A DNA stretch of 64,000 nt from Bacillus dicomae (GTDB lineage Bacteria; Bacillota; Bacilli; Bacillales; Bacillaceae_G): positions 1,054,001-1,118,000 of the forward strand of contig NZ_VHIV01000001.1 of NCBI RefSeq assembly GCF_006494425.1, written 5' to 3'. The notes under the pieces were generated by a model. The model saw nothing but the letters and a program-made list of their open reading frames with translations. It was not told the DNA's origin and made no database searches. Position numbers and translations under genes: made by a program. Below, in pieces: positions 44,509-52,147 of the stretch. Each line of letters starts with the position of its first letter. Position 1 is the first letter of the stretch.

Positions 44509-45867
44509 ATGGCGAATAAAGTACCGTTTTCGTTTATAGTAGTTATTGGATTAATGTTATTTGCACTATTTTTTGGAGCAGGAAATTTAATTTTCCCGGC
44601 AATGCTTGGTCAATCGGCAGGAGAAAATGTATGGATTGCAAACGCTGGATTTTTAGTAACAGGTGTTGGATTACCATTACTAGGTGTACTAGCATTTGGT
44701 TTTTCGGGTAAAGATGATTTACAGTCATTAGCAAATCGTGCTCACCCAGTGTTCGGGATTGTGTTTACAACAGTTTTATACTTGGCGATTGGCCCGTTAT
44801 TTGCAATACCGAGAACAGGAAATGTTTCTTATGAAATTGGTCTTAAACCGTTTATGCCAGAGGGATTAGGTTCTACACCTTTAATTCTTTTCACAATTGT
44901 ATTCTTTAGCATCACTTGTTTTTTTTCGCTAAATCCAGCGAAAATTGTCGATATTGTTGGAAAAATCTTAACGCCAATTAAGTTAACTTTCATCGGTATT
45001 TTAGTAATCGTTGCTTTTATACATCCGATTGGAGATATGCAAGCGCCAGTGGAAGCTTATACATCACATGCATTCTTTAAAGGATTCCAAGAAGGATACT
45101 TAACAATGGACACGCTTGCATCATTCGTATTCGGAATCATCATCATAAATGCAATTAAAGAAAAAGGTGCAAAAACGAAAACACAAATTATGGTCGTTTG
45201 TGCAAAAGCAACAATCATCGCAGCATCTATTTTAGCAATTATCTATACAGCACTTTCTTATATGGGTGCTTCAAGTGTTGCAAAGCTTGGACATTTAGAG
45301 AACGGCGGAGAAGTATTAGCGAAAGTTTCTAACTACTATTTTGGATCATATGGAGGAGTATTATTAGGGTTAATGATTACAGTAGCGTGTTTAACAACTA
45401 GTGTGGGACTTGTATCAGCATGTTCTTCATTCTTCCATAAGTTATTCCCAAATGTTCCTTACAAAGCAATTGCAATCACGCTATGTGTATTTAGTGCAAT
45501 TGTTGCAAATGTAGGATTAACACAATTAATTGCAGTTTCTGTTCCAGTATTAACAGCAATTTATCCACTAGCAATCGTATTGATTTTCTTAACATTCTTC
45601 CATTCATTATTCAAAGGAAGAGCTGAAGTTTATCAAGTGAGCTTAATCGTAACATTTATTATCAGCTTATTCGATGGATTAAGTGCAGCTGGAGTTAACA
45701 TTGAAGTAGTAAGCCAAGTGTTTACTAAATTCCTTCCGATGCAGGAAGTAGGATTAGGCTGGATCTTCCCAGCGATTATCGGTGGATTTATCGGATATGG
45801 CATTAGCATTTTAAAAGCAAAAAATCAAGTTCAACCAGCAGCAAATACGAATAAGAAAATAGGTTAA
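44509..45867 (+). CDS. brnQ: Branched-chain amino acid permease BrnQ
   Basis: The 452-residue protein has twelve membrane segments and family marks MLFALFFGAGNLIFPAMLG and ARGPLFAIPR-like IGPLFAIPRTGNVSYEIG. It imports leucine, isoleucine and valine with sodium or protons. I use ATG 44509 with GGGGG 12 bases upstream; an earlier ATG at 44491 would overlap it. The CodY box upstream fits. Confidence 0.94.
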   Translation: MANKVPFSFIVVIGLMLFALFFGAGNLIFPAMLGQSAGENVWIANAGFLVTGVGLPLLGVLAFGFSGKDDLQSLANRAHPVFGIVFTTVLYLAIGPLFAIPRTGNVSYEIGLKPFMPEGLGSTPLILFTIVFFSITCFFSLNPAKIVDIVGKILTPIKLTFIGILVIVAFIHPIGDMQAPVEAYTSHAFFKGFQEGYLTMDTLASFVFGIIIINAIKEKGAKTKTQIMVVCAKATIIAASILAIIYTALSYMGASSVAKLGHLENGGEVLAKVSNYYFGSYGGVLLGLMITVACLTTSVGLVSACSSFFHKLFPNVPYKAIAITLCVFSAIVANVGLTQLIAVSVPVLTAIYPLAIVLIFLTFFHSLFKGRAEVYQVSLIVTFIISLFDGLSAAGVNIEVVSQVFTKFLPMQEVGLGWIFPAIIGGFIGYGISILKAKNQVQPAANTNKKIG

Positions 45868-45870
45868 ATA

Positions 45871-45905
45871 AAAAAGTTATAGAATTTATTTCTATAACTT
45901 TTTTT
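45871..45905 (+). terminator. Terminator of brnQ
   Basis: AAAAAGTTATAGAA pairs with TTCTATAACTTTTT around a T-rich loop, followed by T residues. Confidence 0.88.
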
Positions 45906-45950
45906 GTTACTATTAATAATGAGCAAAAATAAAGTAGTAGGGGAAATAAA

Positions 45951-46370
45951 ATGAAAAAAACAATTGATCATATCGGCATCGCAGTTCGAGATATAGATAG
46001 TACGATACGTTTTTATGAAAAGGTGTTGTTAGGAACGTTAATAGATCGTTACGTAAGTGAGGCACCAGGTGTGGAAAGCGAAGTAGCTATTCTTGAAGTA
46101 GATGGTGATAGAATTGAACTACTTGCACCTACGAATAATACAACTTCTCCAATAGCGCGATTTATAAAACAAAAAGGTAAAGGTGTTCATCATGTTGCGT
46201 ATCGTGTAGATGATTTAGATATAGCTTTAGAAGAATTAAAAGAACAAGGTATTCGAACGTTAGAGCATACACTTCGAATTAATAAACACGGTAGAAGATT
46301 AATTTATCTTAACCCAGCGGATACTGAAGGGACAATTATTGAGTATTGTGATTATCCGGAAGAAAAATAA
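45951..46370 (+). CDS. VOC-fold protein, methylmalonyl-CoA epimerase-like
   Basis: The 139-residue protein has two beta-alpha-beta-beta-beta modules. Likely metal ligands are His7 (DHIGIAV), Glu65 (RIELLAP), His90 region (VHHVAYRV) and Glu131 (TIIEYCD). It resembles methylmalonyl-CoA epimerases and glyoxalase-type enzymes; no mutase genes are adjacent, so the substrate is uncertain. AGGGGA precedes ATG. A degenerate copy of its 3' part lies at 51664-51783. Confidence 0.85.
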   Translation: MKKTIDHIGIAVRDIDSTIRFYEKVLLGTLIDRYVSEAPGVESEVAILEVDGDRIELLAPTNNTTSPIARFIKQKGKGVHHVAYRVDDLDIALEELKEQGIRTLEHTLRINKHGRRLIYLNPADTEGTIIEYCDYPEEK

Positions 46371-46385
46371 AGTTTAATCTTAAGT

Positions 46386-46418
46386 AAAGGGGTTACATAA
46401 TAATGTAACTCCTTTTTA
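46386..46418 (+). terminator. Terminator of the VOC gene
   Basis: AAAGGGGTTACAT pairs with ATGTAACTCCTTT around AATA, followed by TT. Confidence 0.85.
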
Positions 46419-46437
46419 GTATTCACTTAATGAAGAA

Positions 46438-46602
46438 ATGAATTGTTATATCCATGATCCTGTCTATATTTCTAAAATAAAGCCAGTCATTAATGTAGAC
46501 TTACAAAATTCAAAGCGAGTAACATCCTCTGACGTCAATCAATTATCTATAAAAGAAAAAATGAAAGAAAAGGTTGCAAAAATATTTGAGTATTATTTGT
46601 AA
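46438..46602 (+). pseudogene. Gene remnant of unknown family
   Basis: An open frame MNCYIHDPVYISKIKPVINV continues with protein-like sequence to VAKIFEYYL-stop, but has no ribosome site and starts directly after the VOC terminator. It is probably the last part of a lost gene. Confidence 0.4.
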
Positions 46603-46630
46603 AAGTAAAGGAGTTAGGTGGAAGGTAAAC

Positions 46631-46710
46631 TGTCCGTAAACGCCCGATTGGTGAAGGCAAATAATCAGTGGGGATAAATACCCCCCACTGATTAAAGTTT
46701 CACTTTATCA
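46631..46710 (+). repeat. Dispersed intergenic repeat, copy 2 (best preserved)
   Basis: TGTCCGTAAACGCCCGATTGG then GTGAAGGC is followed by the hairpin ATAATCAGTGGGG / CCCCACTGATTA and AAAGTTTCACTTTAT. Copies lie at 27501 and 51827. The hairpin could end transcripts but lacks a T run on this strand. Confidence 0.75.
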
Positions 46711-46898
46711 TTTTTTAAATGTATGCTTTTCTTCCTAATTTTGAGGATATTAAGGGGATTGAGATAAACCTAATGTTTATGAGGATTTGAATGTAAAATA
46801 ATGTTCGGAATGTAACTTTGGATTATTTGAAAAATACCATAAATTGTAGTGAATTAGTGTATCTCAATGATCCTACATAGAATGTATCTAAGCTGAAC

Positions 46899-46941
46899 AA
46901 AAAAGAAACCATGCTAATTAGTTTAAAAGGGTTTCTTTTGT
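46899..46941 (+). terminator. Orphan hairpin with T run
   Basis: AAAAGAAACC pairs with GGTTTCTTTT across a 19-base loop. No gene precedes it, so it may be left from a lost gene. The stretch 46711-46966 otherwise shows no gene. Confidence 0.5.
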
Positions 46942-46966
46942 TTATAAAGGAGTAGTACCACAGATC

Positions 46967-47100
46967 CATCAAGCTAGTATTTTGGAGTGTCCCCAAAACG
47001 ACAATTTTATTATTTTACAGCTATTTATGAGAATTTAGCTCGATTTTTTCCTTTTGAGGAACAACAAATTTCTTAACTTGATGGGCATACAGCGAACCCC
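46967..47100 (+). repeat. Dispersed B. cereus-type repeat, copy A
   Basis: About 135 bp framed by CATCAAG (46967) and CTTGATG (47077), followed by GGCATACAGCG. The internal blocks CAAGCTAGTATTTTG, CAGCTATTTATGAGAATTTA and GCTCGATTTTTTCCTTTT recur at 50163-50298. The ends can pair, so transcripts would fold on themselves. Size and form recall the bcr1 family, but I could not compare sequences. Confidence 0.75.
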
Positions 47101-47161
47101 ACCAGATTTATAAATCTAACTAGGATAAGACCTCTGGAAAAAATCTGAAGATGACAGCTTT

Positions 47162-47365
47162 TTATTGATTATATTGAGGCTCATCTTGTAGAACCTCCTG
47201 AACACGTGGTTCTAAAGAATCAATAATTGTCTGCGCTTGTTGAGCAGCATTTTGATACAGTTGTTTTGCTTGCTGATTGTCAGTATCAAGAACAAATCCT
47301 TCTAAACATGCTTGAGCACTTTTTAATCCAGAAATAGTTTGCTTAAGCTTAGTAATTACTGTCAT
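47162..47365 (-). CDS. DUF1657 small protein
   Basis: The 67-residue helical protein (TVITKLKQTISGLKSAQACL...EPRVQEVL) matches DUF1657, a family often encoded beside spoVA-like and YetF-like genes in spore formers. Here it stands alone. ATG 47365 is preceded by AAGGAGG at nine bases; a TTG two codons earlier is less likely. Function unknown. Confidence 0.8.
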   Translation of the reverse strand: MTVITKLKQTISGLKSAQACLEGFVLDTDNQQAKQLYQNAAQQAQTIIDSLEPRVQEVLQDEPQYNQ

Positions 47366-47633
47366 AATCAAGTTCCTCCTTAGTAATTATGAATTCACTA
47401 TTTAGAATAGCTATTTTCTACTAGAAATATGATTTCTAAATCCTGGTTATCTTTATAGAAAGGGGATTGCCCCCATTAATTATTATGAACGGCTGGAATT
47501 TCTGTGATTTTTGATATTCTCAAGCAATGTAATGAAGCTTACATATTTTAAGTGCTAATTAAGATAATATAATATGTGTAATTTAGCATTAGAAGATTTA
47601 GGAAGCATTCATTTATGAAAGGGAGGAGACAAA

Positions 47634-48143
47634 ATGACTATTTTCATATTAGGTAAAAAGGTTCCAAACTTTATACTTCCTGAAATAACTGGACAGGAAT
47701 TTTCTTTAGAAACCCATCTTAAAGAATCTAAGGGTTGGAAATTAATTATTTTTTTTAGAGGAGCTTGGTGCCCAGTTTGTGTCCATGATCTGAAGGATCT
47801 TGAAGAAAGCAAAGGTTTCTTTGAAGGGAAAAATGTACATCTTATTACTGTGTCTACTGACAAGTTAGAAAATTTAAAGAATATGGCATTGGAGAACAAC
47901 TTATCGTTCCCAATTTTATCAGATGAATCCCTGGTTGCTTTAAAAGCTTACGATGTTTTCTATCATGGTGATGATGCACCTTATGAAGATCACGGTACTC
48001 ATGGAGAACCTGCGTACTTTCTTGTGGATGAAAATGGACAACTACTATATCAGCAGAGGCAAACTAGTCCATTTGGTCGTCCAACATCGACGGAGCTTAG
48101 AAAGATTGTTCAATATATAGGTAAAAATCTAAAGTCTAAATAA
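47634..48143 (+). CDS. Peroxiredoxin-like protein (AhpC/TSA family)
   Basis: The 169-residue thioredoxin-fold protein carries FRGAWCPVCVHDL, i.e. the PVC active-site form in which the first Cys is the peroxidatic or resolving residue, and ends with a YFLVDENGQLLYQQRQ strand typical of the family. It should reduce peroxides using thioredoxin or bacillithiol. GGGAGGAG precedes ATG. Monocistronic. Confidence 0.88.
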   Translation: MTIFILGKKVPNFILPEITGQEFSLETHLKESKGWKLIIFFRGAWCPVCVHDLKDLEESKGFFEGKNVHLITVSTDKLENLKNMALENNLSFPILSDESLVALKAYDVFYHGDDAPYEDHGTHGEPAYFLVDENGQLLYQQRQTSPFGRPTSTELRKIVQYIGKNLKSK

Positions 48144-48151
48144 ATCTATTT

Positions 48152-48198
48152 ATAAGAAAAGAGTAAGCTGTATGCTTGCTCTTTTCTTATGGTTTTTT
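48152..48198 (+). terminator. Terminator of the peroxiredoxin gene
   Basis: ATAAGAAAAGAGTAAGC pairs with GCTTGCTCTTTTCTTAT around a 5-base loop (TGTAT), followed by GGTTTTTT. Confidence 0.85.
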
Positions 48199-48351
48199 AA
48201 TAGTCAGTTAATTTTTAAACTTAACTAACAATTAATTTGAATTCAATAGAGGATGGGAAATTGCCTAATTCTGATTTTTGTAACTCACATTACAGAATTG
48301 TTTTTTTCACTCTGTTACGATAACAATGAAAACAAAAAAGGAGTGATATAC

Positions 48352-48771
48352 GTGCAATTTTCGGTTAATAAAACAATTAAAACTGGAATTATAGGTGGCA
48401 TCATTGGTGGAATTATCTTTGGAATAATCATGCAAATGATGGGTAAGATAGCCATGATTGCAGGGATGATGGGAAGTAGCAGCTTACTTAGTGGCTGGAT
48501 TATTCATATGATGATAAGTATTATTTTCGGCATTACATTCGGGTTGTTTACATTCGTTATTAAAAATCGTATTGTTCTCACAATTGTTTTTGGGGTTGGA
48601 ATTTGGATAGTGGGTCCTCTTGTTATCATGCCTATAATGATGGGGATGGGAACAAACCTTTTAAATGCTTTTGCTCCTCAGCAATTAATAAGCTTAGGAA
48701 CTCATTTATTTTTCTCTATAATAGTTGCAATTGCATTTAAAATCTGTTCAAAAAAACATCTTAAAAGGTAA
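48352..48771 (+). CDS. Small methionine- and glycine-rich membrane protein
   Basis: The 139-residue protein has four hydrophobic helices rich in Met, Gly and Ile (GIIGGIIGGIIFGIIMQMMG, PLVIMPIMMGMG). I start at GTG 48352, with AAAGGAGTGATATAC upstream; an earlier ATG would add a poor leader of 33 residues. No family recognised. A perfect terminator follows. Confidence 0.75.
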   Translation: MQFSVNKTIKTGIIGGIIGGIIFGIIMQMMGKIAMIAGMMGSSSLLSGWIIHMMISIIFGITFGLFTFVIKNRIVLTIVFGVGIWIVGPLVIMPIMMGMGTNLLNAFAPQQLISLGTHLFFSIIVAIAFKICSKKHLKR

Positions 48772-48828
48772 CTATTCAATATTTTGCAACGAAAATACAC
48801 ATGCTAGTTCTTATTACTGTGCTAATTT

Positions 48829-48872
48829 AAAATATAAATCATGTACTATAAGTACATGATTTATATTTTATT
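48829..48872. terminator. Perfect 19-bp hairpin terminator
   Basis: AAAATATAAATCATGTACT and AGTACATGATTTATATTTT pair around ATA. It can act on both strands and closes both the membrane protein gene and the opposing glutaredoxin-like gene. Confidence 0.8.
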
Positions 48873-48998
48873 AGAGTTGATAAAAATTGGAGTATCTTAT
48901 TAGATAGCTTATTGTTGAACGTGGGATTAATTAACGGACGACTAGCAATTATATATAAACGAAAATTTCGTTATAACTCGACTTATTTTTTGTATTAA

Positions 48999-49267
48999 TT
49001 AATCATTTCTCAAAAATATGTATGTTTTTTCATTCATTTGGATTACTCCTATTTTTTTAACTCTTAAAATTTCACGTCCCTTTAAAATGACCGTTCCATC
49101 TACAAATACGGGGGCATTAACTTCTCCTAGTAAACCCCTTATTTCTAATGCAGCGTTTAGATCATTAAATAGTTTTTTTCAATAAAATAAATATTACTTT
49201 GAATTAGATGTTGTTTTGCTTTAAAACAGCTTAAGCACCCATCCATTGTATATAAAACTGGTTCCAC
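48999..49267 (-). pseudogene. Glutaredoxin-like gene with a single frameshift
   Basis: The minus strand starts GTG (VEPVLYTMDGCLSCFKAKQHL) with a GGAGG site seven bases upstream, and the CxxC in GCLSC is that of a glutaredoxin or thioredoxin-like fold. It stops after EKNYLMI. Shifting by one base at a poly-A tract (about 49178-49185) restores NDLNAALEIRGLLGEVNAPV and FVDGTVILKGREI to a proper stop. One missing base in the A run is the simplest cause; sequencing error or programmed shift are other options. Confidence 0.75.
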
Positions 49268-49387
49268 AAAACCACCTCCTACATGGTACTATACTAATTA
49301 ATTACTTTTATGCAGTAATTTAGATTACAGTAAAAATCACAAAGAACGGTATAATGAAAACAAAAATAGTGAAAGGAATGATTTCAA

Positions 49388-50068
49388 GTGGATAAATTAT
49401 TACTTCTTTCACAAATTAGTCTATTGGAAGAATTACCAATGGACGATCTTAAGGCCGTTGAAGAATTAAGTGAGATGAAACCTGTTAAAAAAGGAACGAT
49501 TATATTATCTCCAGATAAGCCAATTGAAGCATTATTTTTTTTAAAGAAAGGTCAAGTACGCTTATTTCGTATGAATCATCATGGAAAACAGTTTACTGTT
49601 GATATTTTAACAAGTGGTAATATTTTTGGAGAAACATCTACCCTATCTTTAACAGATGACCAGGTTTATGCTGAAGCAATGACAGATACTTATTTATGTA
49701 TGATTGAAAGGAAAGATTTTGAGGGATTTATTGAAAGGAACCCAAAAATTGCATTGAAATTTATAAATATACTTTCCAACCGTTTAAAAGAAGTTTATAG
49801 CTTAAGCGAGAAAATTGCTCTTAGTGATGTTAAATACCGTCTAATATACTTATTATTGAAGTTAAGTGAAAAAACTGGAAGAAGAATAAACGAATGGCAA
49901 ACCATCAATATGAAATTGACACATGCTGATATTGCAAACATGATTGGTTCCACAAGAGAAACAACCAGTGCTATTCTGAGTCAGCTTAAAAAAGATGGTT
50001 TGATTAAAAAAGATTTAAACTGGTCTATTAATGCTGAAAAAATCGAGCAACTATTAGAAAAAATTTAA
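49388..50068 (+). CDS. Crp/Fnr-family transcriptional regulator
   Basis: The 226-residue protein has a cyclic nucleotide-binding-like domain (about 12-130, FFLKKGQVRLFRMNHHGKQF..GNIFGETS) and a C-terminal winged helix (LTHADIANMIGSTRETTSAILSQLKKDGLI). It lacks the N-terminal or C-terminal cysteine cluster of Fnr, so it is not an oxygen sensor of that type; the effector is unknown. Start GTG has AAGGAA ten bases upstream. It lies divergently from the glutaredoxin-like pseudogene. Confidence 0.9.
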   Translation: MDKLLLLSQISLLEELPMDDLKAVEELSEMKPVKKGTIILSPDKPIEALFFLKKGQVRLFRMNHHGKQFTVDILTSGNIFGETSTLSLTDDQVYAEAMTDTYLCMIERKDFEGFIERNPKIALKFINILSNRLKEVYSLSEKIALSDVKYRLIYLLLKLSEKTGRRINEWQTINMKLTHADIANMIGSTRETTSAILSQLKKDGLIKKDLNWSINAEKIEQLLEKI

Positions 50069-50162
50069 GCAACCTCATCAAAAGTCCGCTACAGGTGGGA
50101 TTTTTAATTAGATAAACCTCTTAATATCATTTTTGTTACAATATGGGATAGCACTACATCGT

Positions 50163-50298
50163 CATCAAGCTAATATTTTGAAGAACCACTAAAATAAAAA
50201 ATTTATTTCTCGACAGTTATATATGAGAATTAAGCTCATTTTTTCGTTTTGGGGTGAATTTGTTTTCCTAAGTTGATGGGCATGTGGCGATATCCCCC
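50163..50298 (+). repeat. Dispersed B. cereus-type repeat, copy B
   Basis: Aligns over its whole length with copy A at 46967: CATCAAGCTAATATTTTG, CAGTTATATATGAGAATTAA, GCTCATTTTTTCGTTTT and GTTGATGGGCATGTGGCGAT. Orientation is the same. Divergence is spread evenly, so the copies are old rather than a recent duplication. Confidence 0.75.
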
Positions 50299-50386
50299 AA
50301 TGAACAATATAACTAAAAGTGGTAAAATAATATTTGGATGGGAGTCCAATACATATTATTAAAATTAAGATGGTTCAAGTCGTAGG

Positions 50387-50414
50387 AAGGCACCTTAGGT
50401 GTCTTTTCTTTTTA
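50387..50414 (+). terminator. Small terminator in the gap before the CgeB-like gene
   Basis: AAGGCACC pairs with GGTGTCTT around TTA, followed by a T-rich run. No gene is seen directly upstream in 50069-50386 apart from the repeat. Confidence 0.55.
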
Positions 50415-50616
50415 TTTATGTATTTGTGTAAAGTGACAAATAAGTTATACATTTTATAAGAAAATCATATCTTATATAAAGATGTAAAATGAGCTGATTA
50501 TGCTTCTCTTTCACAGCAATATGTTAAAGGGGAGACTAATTTGTAGCCAACTATATATTTTTAGGCAATACATATCATATAAATAGTTAATTTCATGTAT
50601 TGGAGTGTGGCTATTT

Positions 50617-51630
50617 GTGACGATTTCATATAGTGCAGAAAATTTTAACGTATTATTTGTAAAATCTAGTGTTACTGTATATTTTCCAGTGCTAGAGGAG
50701 TCTATATTTAATAGTTTGAAAAAGGCAGTTGGTAATGTAACGATGGTAACATACGAAAACATGGTGAAAACAGCTTTGAAGATAAAACCAGCTCTTATCA
50801 TTGTCTTTCACGGTTTTGAAGAAGGGATAAGTAAAGGGATTCTAGAATTAAAACAATATAACTTTAAGACTGCACTTTGGCTTACAGATGATCCTTACTT
50901 TACAGATGTGACGAAAAACTTAGTGCTTGATTATGATTATGTTTTTACACAAGATACAGGGTGTATTGATTTTTATAAAGATTTAGGCTGTGATAATGTG
51001 TATTACTTGCCTTTAGCGGCAGAACCTCCTATATATACGCCGATACTTACGGAAGAGGAATACTTATTTGATATCAGTTTCATAGGCACAGCTTTTGATA
51101 ATCGGCTTGAGTTTATTGATTCAATTGCAGAGTACTTAGCGACTAAAAATACTCTCATTATAGGATGTAATTGGGATAGACTAAAAAGTTATGAGTTATT
51201 GAAGGATAAAATTAAACTTTTACCATTTTTAGTTTATAAAAATAGTATGGAATATTACAAAAAAAGTAAAATTAACATGAATATACATCGATCGATAGAG
51301 GATGTAACGTTTAATATAAATAGAGTAAAAATAAATGCTTGTTCCATTAATAATCGTACATTCGAAATAGCTAGTACAGGTGCTTTTCAAATGACGGATA
51401 TTCGTTCGGACTTGGAAAAGTGCTATATTCCAGGGATACAAATTGAGACATTTACTTCATCGGTTGATTTTATAGAGAAAGCAGAAAGATATTTAGCAAA
51501 TCCAGCACAAAGAAAGAAAATTGCGATGGAAGGATTTAGAAGAACCCTAATTGAACATACATATGATAAAAGGGTAAAAGATTTATTGGAAATAATTAGC
51601 GTTAATCCTAAAAAAGAAAATGAAATTTAA
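50617..51630 (+). CDS. CgeB-like spore glycosyltransferase
   Basis: The 337-residue protein has a GT-B-like layout with an N-terminal part (NVLFVKSS...ALIIVFHG, KTALWLTDDPYF) and a C-terminal Glyco_trans_1_2 region (NNRTFEIASTGAFQMTDI). B. subtilis CgeB is expressed late in sporulation and acts in outer spore surface maturation. Start is GTG; 50617 fits the family better, 50605 is also possible. A GGAG site lies at 50601. Confidence 0.8.
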   Translation: MTISYSAENFNVLFVKSSVTVYFPVLEESIFNSLKKAVGNVTMVTYENMVKTALKIKPALIIVFHGFEEGISKGILELKQYNFKTALWLTDDPYFTDVTKNLVLDYDYVFTQDTGCIDFYKDLGCDNVYYLPLAAEPPIYTPILTEEEYLFDISFIGTAFDNRLEFIDSIAEYLATKNTLIIGCNWDRLKSYELLKDKIKLLPFLVYKNSMEYYKKSKINMNIHRSIEDVTFNINRVKINACSINNRTFEIASTGAFQMTDIRSDLEKCYIPGIQIETFTSSVDFIEKAERYLANPAQRKKIAMEGFRRTLIEHTYDKRVKDLLEIISVNPKKENEI

Positions 51631-51663
51631 AAAGAGTGAAAGGTTATGTTGAAGCATACCAAA

Positions 51664-51783
51664 TAAAAAACACAAGGTATTCAAACGTTAGAGCACACAT
51701 TTCGAATGAATAAACAAGGTAGAAGATTAATTGATTTTAACCTAGTGCATATAGAGAAAATGATTATTGTGGAAAAGGTATTA
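51664..51783 (+). pseudogene. Remnant copy of the VOC gene 3' part
   Basis: The frame reads QGIQTLEHTFRMNKQGRRLI, next to QGIRTLEHTLRINKHGRRLI of the intact gene at 45951, then degrades (NLVHIEKMII). Only the last third is present. It is followed by a hairpin-like piece and a truncated copy of the dispersed repeat, the same order as after the intact gene. Confidence 0.7.
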
Positions 51784-51826
51784 CGTAATAACGTCGTAAT
51801 ACTTTTTTTTATTTATCCCGCTATTA

Positions 51827-51874
51827 CTGCCCGTAAAAGCCGATTGGTGAGGATGATTAAAGTTTCACTTTATG
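51827..51874 (+). repeat. Dispersed intergenic repeat, copy 3 (shortened)
   Basis: TACTGCCCGTAAAAGCCGATT then GGTGAGGATGATTAAAGTTTC aligns with copy 2 at 46631 but lacks the central hairpin. The remaining bases 51875-52147 show no gene. Confidence 0.65.
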
Positions 51875-52147
51875 TATTTCACATTTTCTTCACAAATGAT
51901 TCACGATAACTTTTCTATTTCGAAAACTTACGTAAATATATTTTATGATATAATAACAATCGACTTTAAAAATGTAAGTTGTATCCATGAAGGTAGTTAC
52001 TATTGTATTAGAAGTTTAAAGGTGAGAGAGAAATAAAGAGTTATATTGTATAGAAGTTTATATTTAATCAGGTTAATATTTCGCCTGAGACTCAGACTTG
52101 GGAAGTTAAAGTAATGAAAATAGAGTGATAAGGAAGAAAGAAGTGAA

